Shown piece after piece: positions 1 through 6,562 of a stretch of 25,852 bases of DNA. Position 1 is the stretch's first letter. Each line of letters begins with the position of its first letter. The stretch is from JBCCMQ01 sp039179985 (GTDB taxonomy: Bacteria > Pseudomonadota > Alphaproteobacteria > Rhodobacterales > Rhodobacteraceae), in NCBI GenBank assembly GCA_039179985.1, contig JBCDED010000058.1:1-25852 (forward strand). The letters are read 5' to 3'. The notes beneath the pieces are model-generated. The model was not told where the DNA came from, ran no database searches, and saw nothing but the letters and a program-made list of their open reading frames with translations. The position numbers were made by a program, and so were the translations under genes.

Positions 1-1
1 A

Positions 2-1825
2 CTCCCCTCGGCCGAGGCGGGCGCCTTCAATCACCAGGGTGGAGAGCTGTATGCCGCCTATCAAGAAAGGCTGCGCACCCTGAACGCCGTCGATTTCGGC
101 GATCTTCTCTTGCACATGCTTACGATTTTTCGAGAGCACACGGACGTCTTGGAAAAGTACCAGCGGTGGTTTGCCTATATCCTTGTTGACGAATACCAGG
201 ACACCAACGTCGCCCAGTACATGTGGCTGCGATTTCTTGCAGACGGGCACAAGAACATCTGCTGCGTGGGCGATGACGACCAGTCAATCTATGGCTGGCG
301 GGGCGCCGAAGTAGGCAACATCCTGCGATTTGAAAAGGATTTTCCCGGCGCCAAGGTGATCCGTCTGGAACAGAACTATCGCTCGACACCGCACATTCTG
401 GCTGCTGCCTCGGGTGTCATTTCCGCCAACGAAGGGCGCCTTGGCAAGACGCTCTGGACCGAGGCCAGTGACGGCGAGAAACTGCGTCTGATCGGCCATT
501 GGGACGGTGAGGAAGAAGCGCGTTGGATCGGCGACGAGATCGAGGCGGCCCAGCAAGGCACCCGCGGCGTGCGGCCAATGCGGCTCGATGAAATGGCGAT
601 TCTCGTGCGTGCCTCCCACCAGATGCGGGCATTCGAGGACCGGTTTCTGTCTATCGGTCTACCCTACCGCGTGATCGGTGGGCCGCGCTTTTACGAGCGG
701 ATGGAAATCCGCGATGCCATGGCCTATTTTCGCCTGGCCGTGAGCCCTGATGACGATCTGGCGTTTGAGCGGATCGTCAACACCCCCAAACGCGGCCTTG
801 GCGACAAGGCGCAGGCGACCCTTCAGCAGACCGCCCGCGCCAATGGCGTCAGCCTGTTGGAAGGCGCCCGTATCGCGCTGTCTGCAAAGGACGTGAAGGG
901 GAAAGGGGCGACGGAACTCACTAAGCTTCTCGACGGACTGACGCGCTGGGCCGCGCTGGCCCGCGACCCCGGCCAAAGCCATATCGAACTGGCCGAAGTG
1001 ATGCTTGAAGAATCCGGCTACACCGAGATGTGGCAAAACGACAAAACGCCAGAAGCGCCGGGTCGGCTCGAAAACCTCAAGGAACTGGTTAAGGCACTGG
1101 AGCAGTTCGAGAATCTGCAGGGCTTTCTCGAACATGTGGCGCTGATCATGGACAATGGCTCGGACGATGCTGCCGAAAAAGTGTCGATCATGACACTGCA
1201 CGCAGCAAAGGGTCTGGAATTTCCTCTGGTCGTCCTGCCCGGTTGGGAAGACGGGCTCTTCCCGTCGCAACGGACCATGGACGAAAGCGGCGTAAAGGGG
1301 CTCGAGGAAGAGCGGCGCCTGGCCTATGTGGGCATCACCCGGGCCGAGGAGGTGTGTACGATCTCTTTCACCGCCAATCGCATGGTCTACGGCCAGTGGC
1401 AGTCTTCCATGCCCTCGCGCTTTATTGACGAGCTACCCCAAGAGCATGTGGAGGTTCTGACGCCGCCCGGTCTTTACGGCGGTGGCTACGGGGCTGCGGG
1501 CATGCCCGGCGCAGGGCGCTCGGGCCTTGAAGAACGCGCAGCCGAGGCCAACGTTTACAACTCGCCCGGATGGCGGCGCCTTCAGGAACGCCAAGGCATG
1601 CGCGGGATGAGCCAACCCAAAGAAAGCCGCAATGTGGTCATCGACCTGGACGCCGTGTCGTCCTTTGCCGAAGGCGACAGGGTCTTTCATCAGAAGTTCG
1701 GCTACGGGATCGTCTGCGGGATCGAGGGCGACAAGCTCGACATCGAGTTCGACAAGGCCGGCTCAAAGAAAGTGGTCGCTCGATTTGTAACCGCGTCCGG
1801 TGACGGGAGCGACGTCCCCTTCTGA
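2..1825 (+). CDS. uvrD: UvrD/PcrA-type superfamily 1 DNA helicase, 3' part (5' end outside window)
   Basis: ATP-dependent 3'-5' DNA helicase of nucleotide excision and mismatch repair. The reading frame is already open at base 2, so about 607 C-terminal residues are visible; the N-terminus with Walker A (motif I) lies upstream of the window. Seen in order: motif II DEYQDTN (bases 188-208), motif III GDDDQSIYGWRG (269-304), motif IV LEQNYRST, then MTLHAAKGLEF (motif V) and LAYVGITRAE (motif VI) near bases 1190-1345. The last 50 residues contain FHQKFGYGIV, the Tudor-like C-terminal module of UvrD/PcrA proteins, so the 3' end is intact. No frameshift is seen. The family is clear; whether the gene is better called uvrD or pcrA is a naming choice. 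The next gene is codirectional but 103 bases away and need not be cotranscribed. Confidence 0.95.
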   Translation, partial: LPSAEAGAFNHQGGELYAAYQERLRTLNAVDFGDLLLHMLTIFREHTDVLEKYQRWFAYILVDEYQDTNVAQYMWLRFLADGHKNICCVGDDDQSIYGWRGAEVGNILRFEKDFPGAKVIRLEQNYRSTPHILAAASGVISANEGRLGKTLWTEASDGEKLRLIGHWDGEEEARWIGDEIEAAQQGTRGVRPMRLDEMAILVRASHQMRAFEDRFLSIGLPYRVIGGPRFYERMEIRDAMAYFRLAVSPDDDLAFERIVNTPKRGLGDKAQATLQQTARANGVSLLEGARIALSAKDVKGKGATELTKLLDGLTRWAALARDPGQSHIELAEVMLEESGYTEMWQNDKTPEAPGRLENLKELVKALEQFENLQGFLEHVALIMDNGSDDAAEKVSIMTLHAAKGLEFPLVVLPGWEDGLFPSQRTMDESGVKGLEEERRLAYVGITRAEEVCTISFTANRMVYGQWQSSMPSRFIDELPQEHVEVLTPPGLYGGGYGAAGMPGAGRSGLEERAAEANVYNSPGWRRLQERQGMRGMSQPKESRNVVIDLDAVSSFAEGDRVFHQKFGYGIVCGIEGDKLDIEFDKAGSKKVVARFVTASGDGSDVPF

Positions 1826-1928
1826 TATTTGTGGACAACCCTTCTGGCCATACTAGAATGTTAGTTGTTGCGGAGAGGTCAGCGGTGCAATGCCTTGCGC
1901 CGGTGGACCGGAGAGTTAGCGAGCCAGG

Positions 1929-2816
1929 ATGCAGGATTTTAGCGGCGTCATAGAAATGAGCGGCTACCGGGAAGCCATGCAGGCGGAAACGGTGTGCGGT
2001 TCTTTTGAAGTCGGTGCGCGCCGGATGCGCTTTGCCCCCGGCGAGATCAAAGCGCCCAAATTGCCCTATTGGGGGCTGATCCTCTACCGCTCGCCTGTTC
2101 GACTGACCCATGAGATCGGCGGGAAACAGAGCGCCGTGCGCGATGTCATGCCCGGAGATTTCTTCATCCGGCCAGCAAATACGGTTGTTCAGACCTCTTA
2201 CGAGACAGAAGCTGATATTACTGTCTTCGCCCTGGAAGGTGCCAAGATCGAAAATTACGACGGGCTGGGCGACCGGGCGGACTTTGACGGACTTTCCGCG
2301 ATAGCCGGCCGCCCGCTGCGCGCGCGCTTAATGTCGAGCCTTGCCGAGCGTCTGGATGAATTGAGCTTTGCACCGTCGCAAAGCGCCGCGTCCGTCTTCG
2401 ACCCGCTCTATGCCGATACGCTACTGCAGGCCGCTGTGCTTGAGATGGAGCGGCTTGCCAAAGGCGCTCAGGACGCTGAGGCGGCAACAGGGCATCTCAT
2501 TCCTCCGCAAACTCTGCGCGCCATCGACGATTTCATTGACGAAACCGACGACGCTAGAATTGATCTTGCCGACCTTGCACGCGTTGCGGGCCTGTCGGCT
2601 GTGAAATTCGCGCGGAGTTTTCGCGAAACGACCGAAATGACGCCCTATCAATATGTGCTTAAGCGCCGGATCGATCGAGCGCGGACCATGATTGAAACGA
2701 CGCGCCACTCGCTGGCCGAGATCGCGTTCCGATGCGGATTTGCCTCCCAGAGTCACATGACGGATGTTTTTCGCAACAAGCTCGGTATGACGCCGGGCCA
2801 TCTCCGAAAAAACTGA
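1929..2816 (+). CDS. AraC-family transcriptional regulator
   Basis: A 295-residue putative DNA-binding regulator. The C-terminal 100 residues form the double helix-turn-helix of the AraC/XylS family: the first helix pair is around residues 205-228 (ARVAGLSAVKFARSFRE), followed by MTPYQYVLKRRIDRA. The second pair carries the signature SLAEIAFRCGFASQSHMTDV and KLGMTPGHLRK at the C-terminus. The N-terminal 170 residues look like a cupin-type sensor domain with no recognisable ligand motif. The start at 1929 has only a weak ribosome binding site; ATG codons at 1956 and 1977 are alternatives. The neighbours are DNA repair and a stress-type DUF1127 gene, so its target and inducer cannot be inferred. 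The stop lies 26 bases from the opposing terminator of the DUF1127 transcript. Confidence 0.9.
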   Translation: MQDFSGVIEMSGYREAMQAETVCGSFEVGARRMRFAPGEIKAPKLPYWGLILYRSPVRLTHEIGGKQSAVRDVMPGDFFIRPANTVVQTSYETEADITVFALEGAKIENYDGLGDRADFDGLSAIAGRPLRARLMSSLAERLDELSFAPSQSAASVFDPLYADTLLQAAVLEMERLAKGAQDAEAATGHLIPPQTLRAIDDFIDETDDARIDLADLARVAGLSAVKFARSFRETTEMTPYQYVLKRRIDRARTMIETTRHSLAEIAFRCGFASQSHMTDVFRNKLGMTPGHLRKN

Positions 2817-2842
2817 TCCTGTCCAAGACCTGCCGTCGGCGC

Positions 2843-2885
2843 AAAAAAAAGCGGCGACGCCAGGGAGGAGGAGAGGCGCCGCCGC
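2843..2885 (-). terminator. Intrinsic terminator of the DUF1127 transcript
   Basis: On the minus strand an 11-base arm (2885-2875) pairs with 2861-2851, with a single G-U wobble, around a 13-base loop. Eight T residues follow directly (2850-2843). This is a textbook Rho-independent terminator. It is also the second CcsR-like hairpin. On the plus strand the T-run is absent, so it is not expected to terminate the AraC-family gene. Confidence 0.85.
2851..2885 (-). ncRNA. CcsR/cuckoo-like hairpin RNA, distal copy
   Basis: Minus-strand hairpin with stem arms 2885-2875 and 2861-2851. The loop contains CCTCCTCCC, an anti-Shine-Dalgarno-like motif. In Rhodobacter sphaeroides, RNAs called CcsR, with this motif in the loop, are processed from the 3' part of a DUF1127 gene transcript. 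The wider family has been called cuckoo RNA. Here the loop motif, the hairpin shape and the position downstream of a DUF1127 gene all agree. Processing and function are inferred. Confidence 0.75.
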
Positions 2886-2891
2886 TGAAAG

Positions 2892-2923
2892 CAGAAAACC
2901 CAGGGAGGAGGAAGGGTCTTCTG
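2892..2923 (-). ncRNA. CcsR/cuckoo-like hairpin RNA, proximal copy
   Basis: Minus-strand hairpin starting 13 bases after the DUF1127 stop codon. Arms 2923-2914 and 2901-2892 form a 10-bp stem with one G-U wobble around a 12-base loop. The loop shares CCTCCTCCCT with the distal copy, while the stem sequences of the two copies differ. Conserved loops on diverged stems suggest selection on the loop motif. No T-run follows, so this copy is not a terminator by itself. Confidence 0.75.
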
Positions 2924-2936
2924 AACTTGGTAGTCG

Positions 2937-3152
2937 TTACGCGTCGCGCGAGGCTTCGCGTGCGATGCTACGCAGCATCGATTGGTTTAGCCCAAGGTCG
3001 TTCAGCTCGCGGTCCGACAGGGACCGCAACTCGTTGAGCGTGGTGCGGTACGCGCGATGGGCGCGCCAGCGTTGGGCGATTGTGCGGGCAAGGCGCGCCG
3101 GCGCGTCGGAGAGCCGGGCACCTTCTTGCTTGATGTCGTTAGCGTATGCCAT
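2937..3152 (-). CDS. DUF1127 small basic protein
   Basis: A 71-residue protein on the minus strand. The C-terminal half matches the DUF1127 pattern: AHRAYRTTLNELRSLSDREL then NDLGLNQSMLRSIAREA (about residues 31-68), an arginine-rich helical domain. I chose ATG at 3152 because it gives the length usual for the family and has a purine-rich GAAAGA stretch upstream. A longer frame back to 3269 lacks family similarity. DUF1127 proteins in alphaproteobacteria have been linked to RNA-related stress and phosphate or carbon responses, but no biochemical role is shown here. The gene is followed immediately by two CCTCCTCCC-loop hairpins, as in the Rhodobacter CcsR locus, so part of its job may be to carry those RNAs. 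It is divergent from mrp. Confidence 0.88.
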   Translation of the reverse strand: MAYANDIKQEGARLSDAPARLARTIAQRWRAHRAYRTTLNELRSLSDRELNDLGLNQSMLRSIAREASRDA

Positions 3153-3203
3153 TGCCGTGTTCTTTCGTTTTCTGTTGGCGCTACCACAGCGCCGTTGCCC
3201 GCA

Positions 3204-3232
3204 ATATGTGTCCTTTTGCTGCGCCTGCACAA
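3204..3232 (-). promoter_or_regulatory. Candidate promoter of DUF1127/CcsR-like transcript
   Basis: On the minus strand TTGTGC (3232-3227) lies 17 bases from ACATAT (3209-3204). The predicted start near 3197 gives a leader of about 45 bases. The related R. sphaeroides locus is driven by heat-shock-type sigma factors. The sequence does not let me decide between a housekeeping and an RpoH-type promoter. Confidence 0.35.
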
Positions 3233-3330
3233 TAGCCGCGTTTGCAATGCTGCCATGCAGCAACTGCAATGGTTAATGCGCTGAAAACAAAGGCAAAGTA
3301 ACCTTACGGCAGCAAAAAAACCTGCTGCGC

Positions 3331-3360
3331 TTGCAGTCTGCATAAATAAGAGCATCTATT
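3331..3360 (+). promoter_or_regulatory. Candidate promoter of mrp
   Basis: TTGCAG (3331-3336) and TCTATT (3355-3360) are separated by 18 bases, 27 bases before the mrp start codon. Matches to the consensus are partial. The purine-rich AAGGTGAG at 3377-3384 is the likely ribosome binding site. Confidence 0.3.
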
Positions 3361-3387
3361 GATGAATAAGAAGGCGAAGGTGAGACG

Positions 3388-4470
3388 ATGACGTTATCGA
3401 AAGACACCATTCTGGCGGAGTTATCCAAGGTGGATGCTCCCGGTGGCGGAACGCTTGTGTCGCGGGATGTTGTCAGAGCGGTGACCATTGACGGGGATTC
3501 GGCCCGTTTTGTCATCGAGATTCCCGATCCGTCGCAGTCGCCCCTCTGGGAATCGGCGCGCGCAGACGCCGAGGCAGCGGTCAGATCCCTGCCGGGTGTC
3601 GGATCGGTGAACGTCGTTTTGACCGCTCACGGGCCCGCGCGCCCCGCCGGCCAACCGTCGGAACCGCCCAGCCTGAAAGTGGGCCGCCATCCCACGCCGC
3701 AAGCCGGCCCGCAACCTGTCAGCGGCGTCGACCGTATTATTGCAATCGGGTCCGGCAAGGGCGGGGTGGGCAAGTCCACCGTATCTGCCAACCTTGCCGT
3801 AGCGCTTGCAAAGGCCGGGCGCCGCGTGGGTCTGCTCGATGCTGATATATACGGTCCCAGCCAGCCGCGCATGATGGGGGTGAGCAAACGACCTGCATCG
3901 CCCGACGGCAAAACGATCCTGCCGCTCACGGCCCATGGCGTTACATTTATGTCGATCGGGCTGATGGTGGACCCGGACAAGGCCGTCGTATGGCGCGGAC
4001 CCATGCTTATGGGCGCTTTGCAACAGATGCTGGGACAGGTGGCCTGGGGTGAACTGGATATTCTGCTTGTCGACCTGCCGCCAGGCACCGGCGATGTCCA
4101 GCTGACGCTATGTCAGCGGACGCACCTAACAGGCGCAATCGTGGTTTCGACCCCGCAGGACGTGGCACTGCTCGATGCGCGAAAGGCGCTGAGCATGTTC
4201 GATACACTGAATACGCCGGTTCTGGGGCTCATCGAAAACATGTCTATGTATATCTGCCCCAAGTGCGGGCACGAGGCGCATCTTTTCGGACATGGCGGCG
4301 TCCGGGCGGAAGCCGAAAAACTAGGTATCCCCTTCCTAGGAGAGTTGCCGCTGGAGCTCGATGTGCGTCTGTCAGGCGATGCGGGGTCACCGATTGCCCT
4401 GCAAGAGGGCGGTGTCGCCCGGGCCTTTGACACTTTGGCAGACCGCCTGATCAAGGGCGGAATGGCCTGA
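3388..4470 (+). CDS. mrp: Mrp/ApbC family iron-sulfur cluster carrier ATPase
   Basis: A 360-residue cytoplasmic P-loop ATPase that binds and delivers Fe-S clusters to apoproteins. Residues 1-80 form a MIP18/DUF59-type domain. A proline-rich linker (about 83-112) joins it to the ATPase. The deviant Walker A GSGKGGVGKST is at 121-131 with its signature lysine at 124, followed by DADIYGPSQPRMMG and LVDLPPGTGD. CPKC at 290-293 is the conserved CxxC that holds the bridging cluster in the dimer. Length and domain order are typical of proteobacterial Mrp. The start has a good ribosome binding site and the first residues fit the DUF59 domain. It appears to be a single-gene unit divergent from the DUF1127 gene. 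No clear intrinsic terminator follows it before the dcw signals. Confidence 0.95.
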   Translation: MTLSKDTILAELSKVDAPGGGTLVSRDVVRAVTIDGDSARFVIEIPDPSQSPLWESARADAEAAVRSLPGVGSVNVVLTAHGPARPAGQPSEPPSLKVGRHPTPQAGPQPVSGVDRIIAIGSGKGGVGKSTVSANLAVALAKAGRRVGLLDADIYGPSQPRMMGVSKRPASPDGKTILPLTAHGVTFMSIGLMVDPDKAVVWRGPMLMGALQQMLGQVAWGELDILLVDLPPGTGDVQLTLCQRTHLTGAIVVSTPQDVALLDARKALSMFDTLNTPVLGLIENMSMYICPKCGHEAHLFGHGGVRAEAEKLGIPFLGELPLELDVRLSGDAGSPIALQEGGVARAFDTLADRLIKGGMA

Positions 4471-4480
4471 GAATCCCCGA

Positions 4481-4496
4481 CCGGGAAATCGTGGGA
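4481..4496 (+). promoter_or_regulatory. MraZ-box-like pair, forward, distal
   Basis: CGGGA (4482-4486) and TGGGA (4492-4496) are spaced exactly 10 bp apart, which is the layout of MraZ-binding TGGGN repeats. The 16-base block recurs exactly at 4605-4620. It sits 11 bases after the mrp stop and more than 550 bases before mraZ, so its use is uncertain. Confidence 0.5.
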
Positions 4497-4604
4497 CACC
4501 AAATCTCGGCCCGGCGAATCTGAGTGTTCGCAGGCAATGCGGTGCGAAAATTCGACCAGACCAGGGCGGGTCCGGGGGTAAACTGCGCGTAATCGTCAAA
4601 AAAT

Positions 4605-4620
4605 CCGGGAAATCGTGGGA
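4605..4620 (+). promoter_or_regulatory. MraZ-box-like pair, forward, proximal
   Basis: Exact copy of the 16-base block at 4481-4496, with CGGGA (4606-4610) and TGGGA (4616-4620) in 10-bp register. An exact 16-base repeat 124 bases away in a gene-free region suggests a protein binding site. MraZ is the natural candidate because mraZ is the first downstream gene. Confidence 0.55.
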
Positions 4621-4734
4621 AAAAACTCGCGCATCGAATTCCCGCCTATCTTGGGTTTTGCGACGTAGGAATCACAACATGATGTGCCTTTGACGGTGAC
4701 TTTGGTTGCCGCATGCTGCGCCTTGCCCCTCTTC

Positions 4735-4788
4735 TCCCGCGACTTCCCACATTTTTCATTGATTTCCATAAAATCCCATGGCATCCCT
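4735..4788 (-). promoter_or_regulatory. MraZ-box-like array, minus orientation
   Basis: Read on the minus strand, pentamers recur at a 9-10 bp pitch: AGGGA (4788-4784), TGGGA (4778-4774), TGGAA (4768-4764), TGAAA (4758-4754), TGGGA (4749-4745), CGGGA (4739-4735). MraZ is known to bind TGGGN direct repeats with 5-base spacers and to repress its own promoter. This array overlaps the best promoter candidate for the mraZ leader, so it is a plausible autoregulatory operator. Two of the six boxes are degenerate. Confidence 0.6.
4744..4772 (+). promoter_or_regulatory. Candidate dcw cluster (mraZ leader) promoter
   Basis: TTCCCA (4744-4749), a 17-base spacer and CATAAA (4767-4772), each matching four of six consensus bases. 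The start near 4779 gives a leader of about 275 bases. It is chosen because it lies inside the MraZ-box array and yields the long leader known from Rhodobacter. A second candidate, TTGACG at 4690-4695, has a better -35 but a poor -10. Confidence 0.45.
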
Positions 4789-4835
4789 TTATCCACGATG
4801 AGGACGGGCCAAGGGGCGCATAAGACCCCAAACGC

Positions 4836-4923
4836 ACATCCCCCCAAATAAGTGCAGGTTTCATACAGGCACCCGCTTTCATCGAACGAAGATCCGGCGC
4901 GCGGGCGAGCAGACATCCCCCCA
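4836..4923 (+). repeat. Two copies of ACATCCCCCCA in the leader
   Basis: An identical 11-base motif occurs at 4836-4846 and 4913-4923, both inside the predicted leader RNA. The first copy lies within a potential GCAC/GTGC hairpin. The C-run could be a protein or RNA contact site. No function is shown. Confidence 0.5.
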
Positions 4924-4962
4924 GGTGGCGCGCGCAGCCGGGCACCCAGAAATGGGACAGGG

Positions 4963-5008
4963 CGGCGGATCGGGCAGTGGCAGCAGCCCGATCCGCCGTT
5001 GCCTTTCT
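4963..5008 (+). terminator. Terminator-like hairpin in the mraZ leader
   Basis: Arm 4963-4975 pairs perfectly with 4986-4998 (13 bp, GC-rich) around a 10-base loop, followed by TTGCCTTTCT with six T in ten bases. The interrupted T tract suits partial termination rather than a full stop. That fits the generation of a UpsM-like RNA with read-through into mraZ. Confidence 0.7.
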
Positions 5009-5053
5009 AGGGCATCGAAATTGCCTGGGGACAGACGAGAGGGCCGCGGGACA

Positions 5054-5557
5054 GTGGTTCGGAGGTTCAGAGGCGAAAGCCATCACAAGGTGGATGGCAA
5101 GGGCAGGGTGTCGATCCCGGCCTCTTTTCGTCGTGTGCTCGAAAAGGGCGACCCCGACTTCACCGACGGCCTCAACCCAAATCTCGTCATCGTCTACGGC
5201 GATCACCGCCGCGACTTTCTTGAATGCTATACGATTGACGCCATCGACGAGGTCGACAGCAAGATAGAGGCGCTGCCCCGCGGCTCCATGGAGCGTCGGA
5301 TGCTCCAGCGTCTCTTCCACGGGCAGTCCTTTCCGACCTCGGTGGACGAGACGGGGCGGCTTGTTCTTCCTGCCAAACTGCGTGCAAAAATTGGTCTTGG
5401 GGCCGAGGCCTTCTTCATCGGCGCCGGCGACACCTTCCAGATCTGGAAGCCCGAAACCTATGACTCCGAAGAACTGGCCAAGACCGAAGCCTGGCTCGAC
5501 GAACTGCCCGAAGACTTCGATCCGCTGATCCTTCTTGATCGTTCCGGAGGCGATTGA
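5054..5557 (+). CDS. mraZ: MraZ, transcriptional regulator of the dcw cluster
   Basis: A 167-residue AbrB-like DNA-binding protein that binds TGGGN repeats and represses its own operon in other bacteria. Two MraZ half-domains are visible: KVDGKGRVSIPASFRRVL near the N-terminus and SVDETGRLVLPAKLR around residues 95-110, each with the DxxGRhxhP core. I chose GTG at 5054 because it gives the usual Rhodobacterales N-terminus (RRFRGE), with GAGAGG upstream. An open frame reaching back to 4925 would translate the terminator hairpin and has no family similarity. It is the first gene of the cluster and is separated from rsmH by one base. Candidate operators lie at 4481-4496, 4605-4620 and 4735-4788. 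Confidence 0.93.
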   Translation: MVRRFRGESHHKVDGKGRVSIPASFRRVLEKGDPDFTDGLNPNLVIVYGDHRRDFLECYTIDAIDEVDSKIEALPRGSMERRMLQRLFHGQSFPTSVDETGRLVLPAKLRAKIGLGAEAFFIGAGDTFQIWKPETYDSEELAKTEAWLDELPEDFDPLILLDRSGGD

Positions 5558-5558
5558 G

Positions 5559-6560
5559 ATGGCGGCAGTGGAACCTGGCTTTCCCGATCGTCCTCCCCAT
5601 ATTCCTGTTCTTCTTGAACCGCTTATCCGTGCGGTCGCGCCTGTCAGTGGCACCTGGGTCGATGGCACGCTCGGCGCCGGTGGGTACGCGCGCGGCTTGC
5701 TTGAAGCCGGGGCCGAGAAGGTCATCGGCATCGACCGGGATCCATCGGTTTTTCCACTTGCCGAAACATGGGCCGCTCCCTACGCGGCCAAGGTGGAGTT
5801 GGTGGAGGACACCTTCGACCGGATGGATACCCACGCAAGCGAAGCCGCGGGCGTGGTGCTGGATCTTGGGGTTTCATCCATGCAGCTCGACCAGGCGGAG
5901 CGCGGGTTTTCGTTTTCAAAGGACGGCCCGCTTGACATGCGCATGGGCGAGGGCGGGCGTTCGGCGGGTGATATCGTGGCCGCGGCGGACGAAGGTGACC
6001 TCGCGGACATTCTATATAACTACGGGGAAGAGCGTGCTTCGCGCCGGATCGCGCGCGCGATTGTCACGGCACGCGCGGAGGCACCCATCACCCGGACCGG
6101 GCGGCTGGCAGATATCATCGCCTCCGTCCTCCCGCGGCCCAAGCCCGGCCAAAGCCACCCGGCGACCCGCAGTTTTCAGGCGCTCCGCATCGCGGTGAAC
6201 GATGAATTTGGCCAGCTTGTGCGCGGTCTGGAAGCGGCTGAGCGAACGCTGGCCGAAGGTGGCTCGCTGGCCGTCGTCACATTCCATTCCATCGAAGACC
6301 GTGTCGTGAAGCGATTTTTTCAAGTGCAATCCGGAAGCGGCGGAAGGGCAAACCGCTACGCCCCTGAAACCGAGACCGAGGCGCCCACCTTTGAGCGTTC
6401 TACGCGACAGGCGGTGGGTCCCGACGCAGCCGAACTTGCCTCCAACCCGCGCGCCCGCTCGGCGCGCCTGCGCGTGGGCCGCCGGACTAAAATGCCTGCC
6501 CGCCCCGTCGACCGGGCCGCGCTCGGCTTGCCGGATCTCGCTCTGCAAGGAGGGCTTTGA
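5559..6560 (+). CDS. rsmH: 16S rRNA (cytosine-1402-N4)-methyltransferase RsmH
   Basis: A 333-residue S-adenosylmethionine-dependent enzyme, formerly MraW, that methylates N4 of C1402 in the ribosomal P site. Seen: HIPVLLEPL (14-22), the SAM-binding DGTLGAGGYARGLL (35-48), LDLGVSSMQLDQAERGFSF (101-119), GPLDMRM (123-129), and the late motif FHSIEDRVVKRFF. The family length is about 310-340 residues. ATG at 5559 is preceded by GGAGG at 5545-5549 inside the mraZ end, an ideal distance, and follows the mraZ stop by one base. Upstream in-frame TTG at 5535 is unlikely as a start. The gene is conserved in dcw clusters although its reaction is ribosomal. Confidence 0.97.
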   Translation: MAAVEPGFPDRPPHIPVLLEPLIRAVAPVSGTWVDGTLGAGGYARGLLEAGAEKVIGIDRDPSVFPLAETWAAPYAAKVELVEDTFDRMDTHASEAAGVVLDLGVSSMQLDQAERGFSFSKDGPLDMRMGEGGRSAGDIVAAADEGDLADILYNYGEERASRRIARAIVTARAEAPITRTGRLADIIASVLPRPKPGQSHPATRSFQALRIAVNDEFGQLVRGLEAAERTLAEGGSLAVVTFHSIEDRVVKRFFQVQSGSGGRANRYAPETETEAPTFERSTRQAVGPDAAELASNPRARSARLRVGRRTKMPARPVDRAALGLPDLALQGGL

Positions 6561-6562
6561 CC

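Larger units (their letters stand above)
4779..5008 (+). ncRNA. UpsM-like leader RNA of the dcw cluster
   Basis: In R. sphaeroides the abundant sRNA UpsM is produced from the unusually long mraZ 5' leader by partial termination. The same layout is seen here: a long gene-free leader, a promoter candidate at 4744-4772, and a very stable hairpin ending 55 bases before the mraZ start codon. Within the leader, GCAC/GTGC (4835-4838 and 4851-4854) could enclose a C-rich loop. The 5' end is inferred from the promoter and the 3' end from the hairpin. Primary sequence similarity to UpsM could not be checked. Confidence 0.6.

Noticed and set aside
1830..1838. TGTGGACAA as a DnaA box
   Set aside because: One mismatch to the consensus and isolated; no cluster of boxes, AT-rich element or origin genes nearby.
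2732..3037. Plus-strand 101-codon frame spanning the AraC-gene end and the hairpins
   Set aside because: It overlaps the AraC-family gene end, both CcsR-like hairpins and the DUF1127 gene in antisense, with low-complexity Lys/Arg sequence.
3153..3269. Longer DUF1127 frame starting at 3269
   Set aside because: The added 39 residues do not resemble the family and cover the best promoter candidate.
4596..4916. Minus-strand 106-codon open frame in the gene-free region before mraZ
   Set aside because: No ribosome binding site or domain; it coincides with the MraZ-box array and the leader RNA.
4925..5053. N-terminal extension of MraZ by 43 residues
   Set aside because: The extension would translate the 13-bp stem hairpin and has no similarity to MraZ, whose normal N-terminus starts at the GTG at 5054.
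4646..5731. Minus-strand open frame of 361 codons across the mraZ leader, mraZ and early rsmH
   Set aside because: It runs antisense to two certain genes and through the terminator hairpin and operators, with no family similarity.
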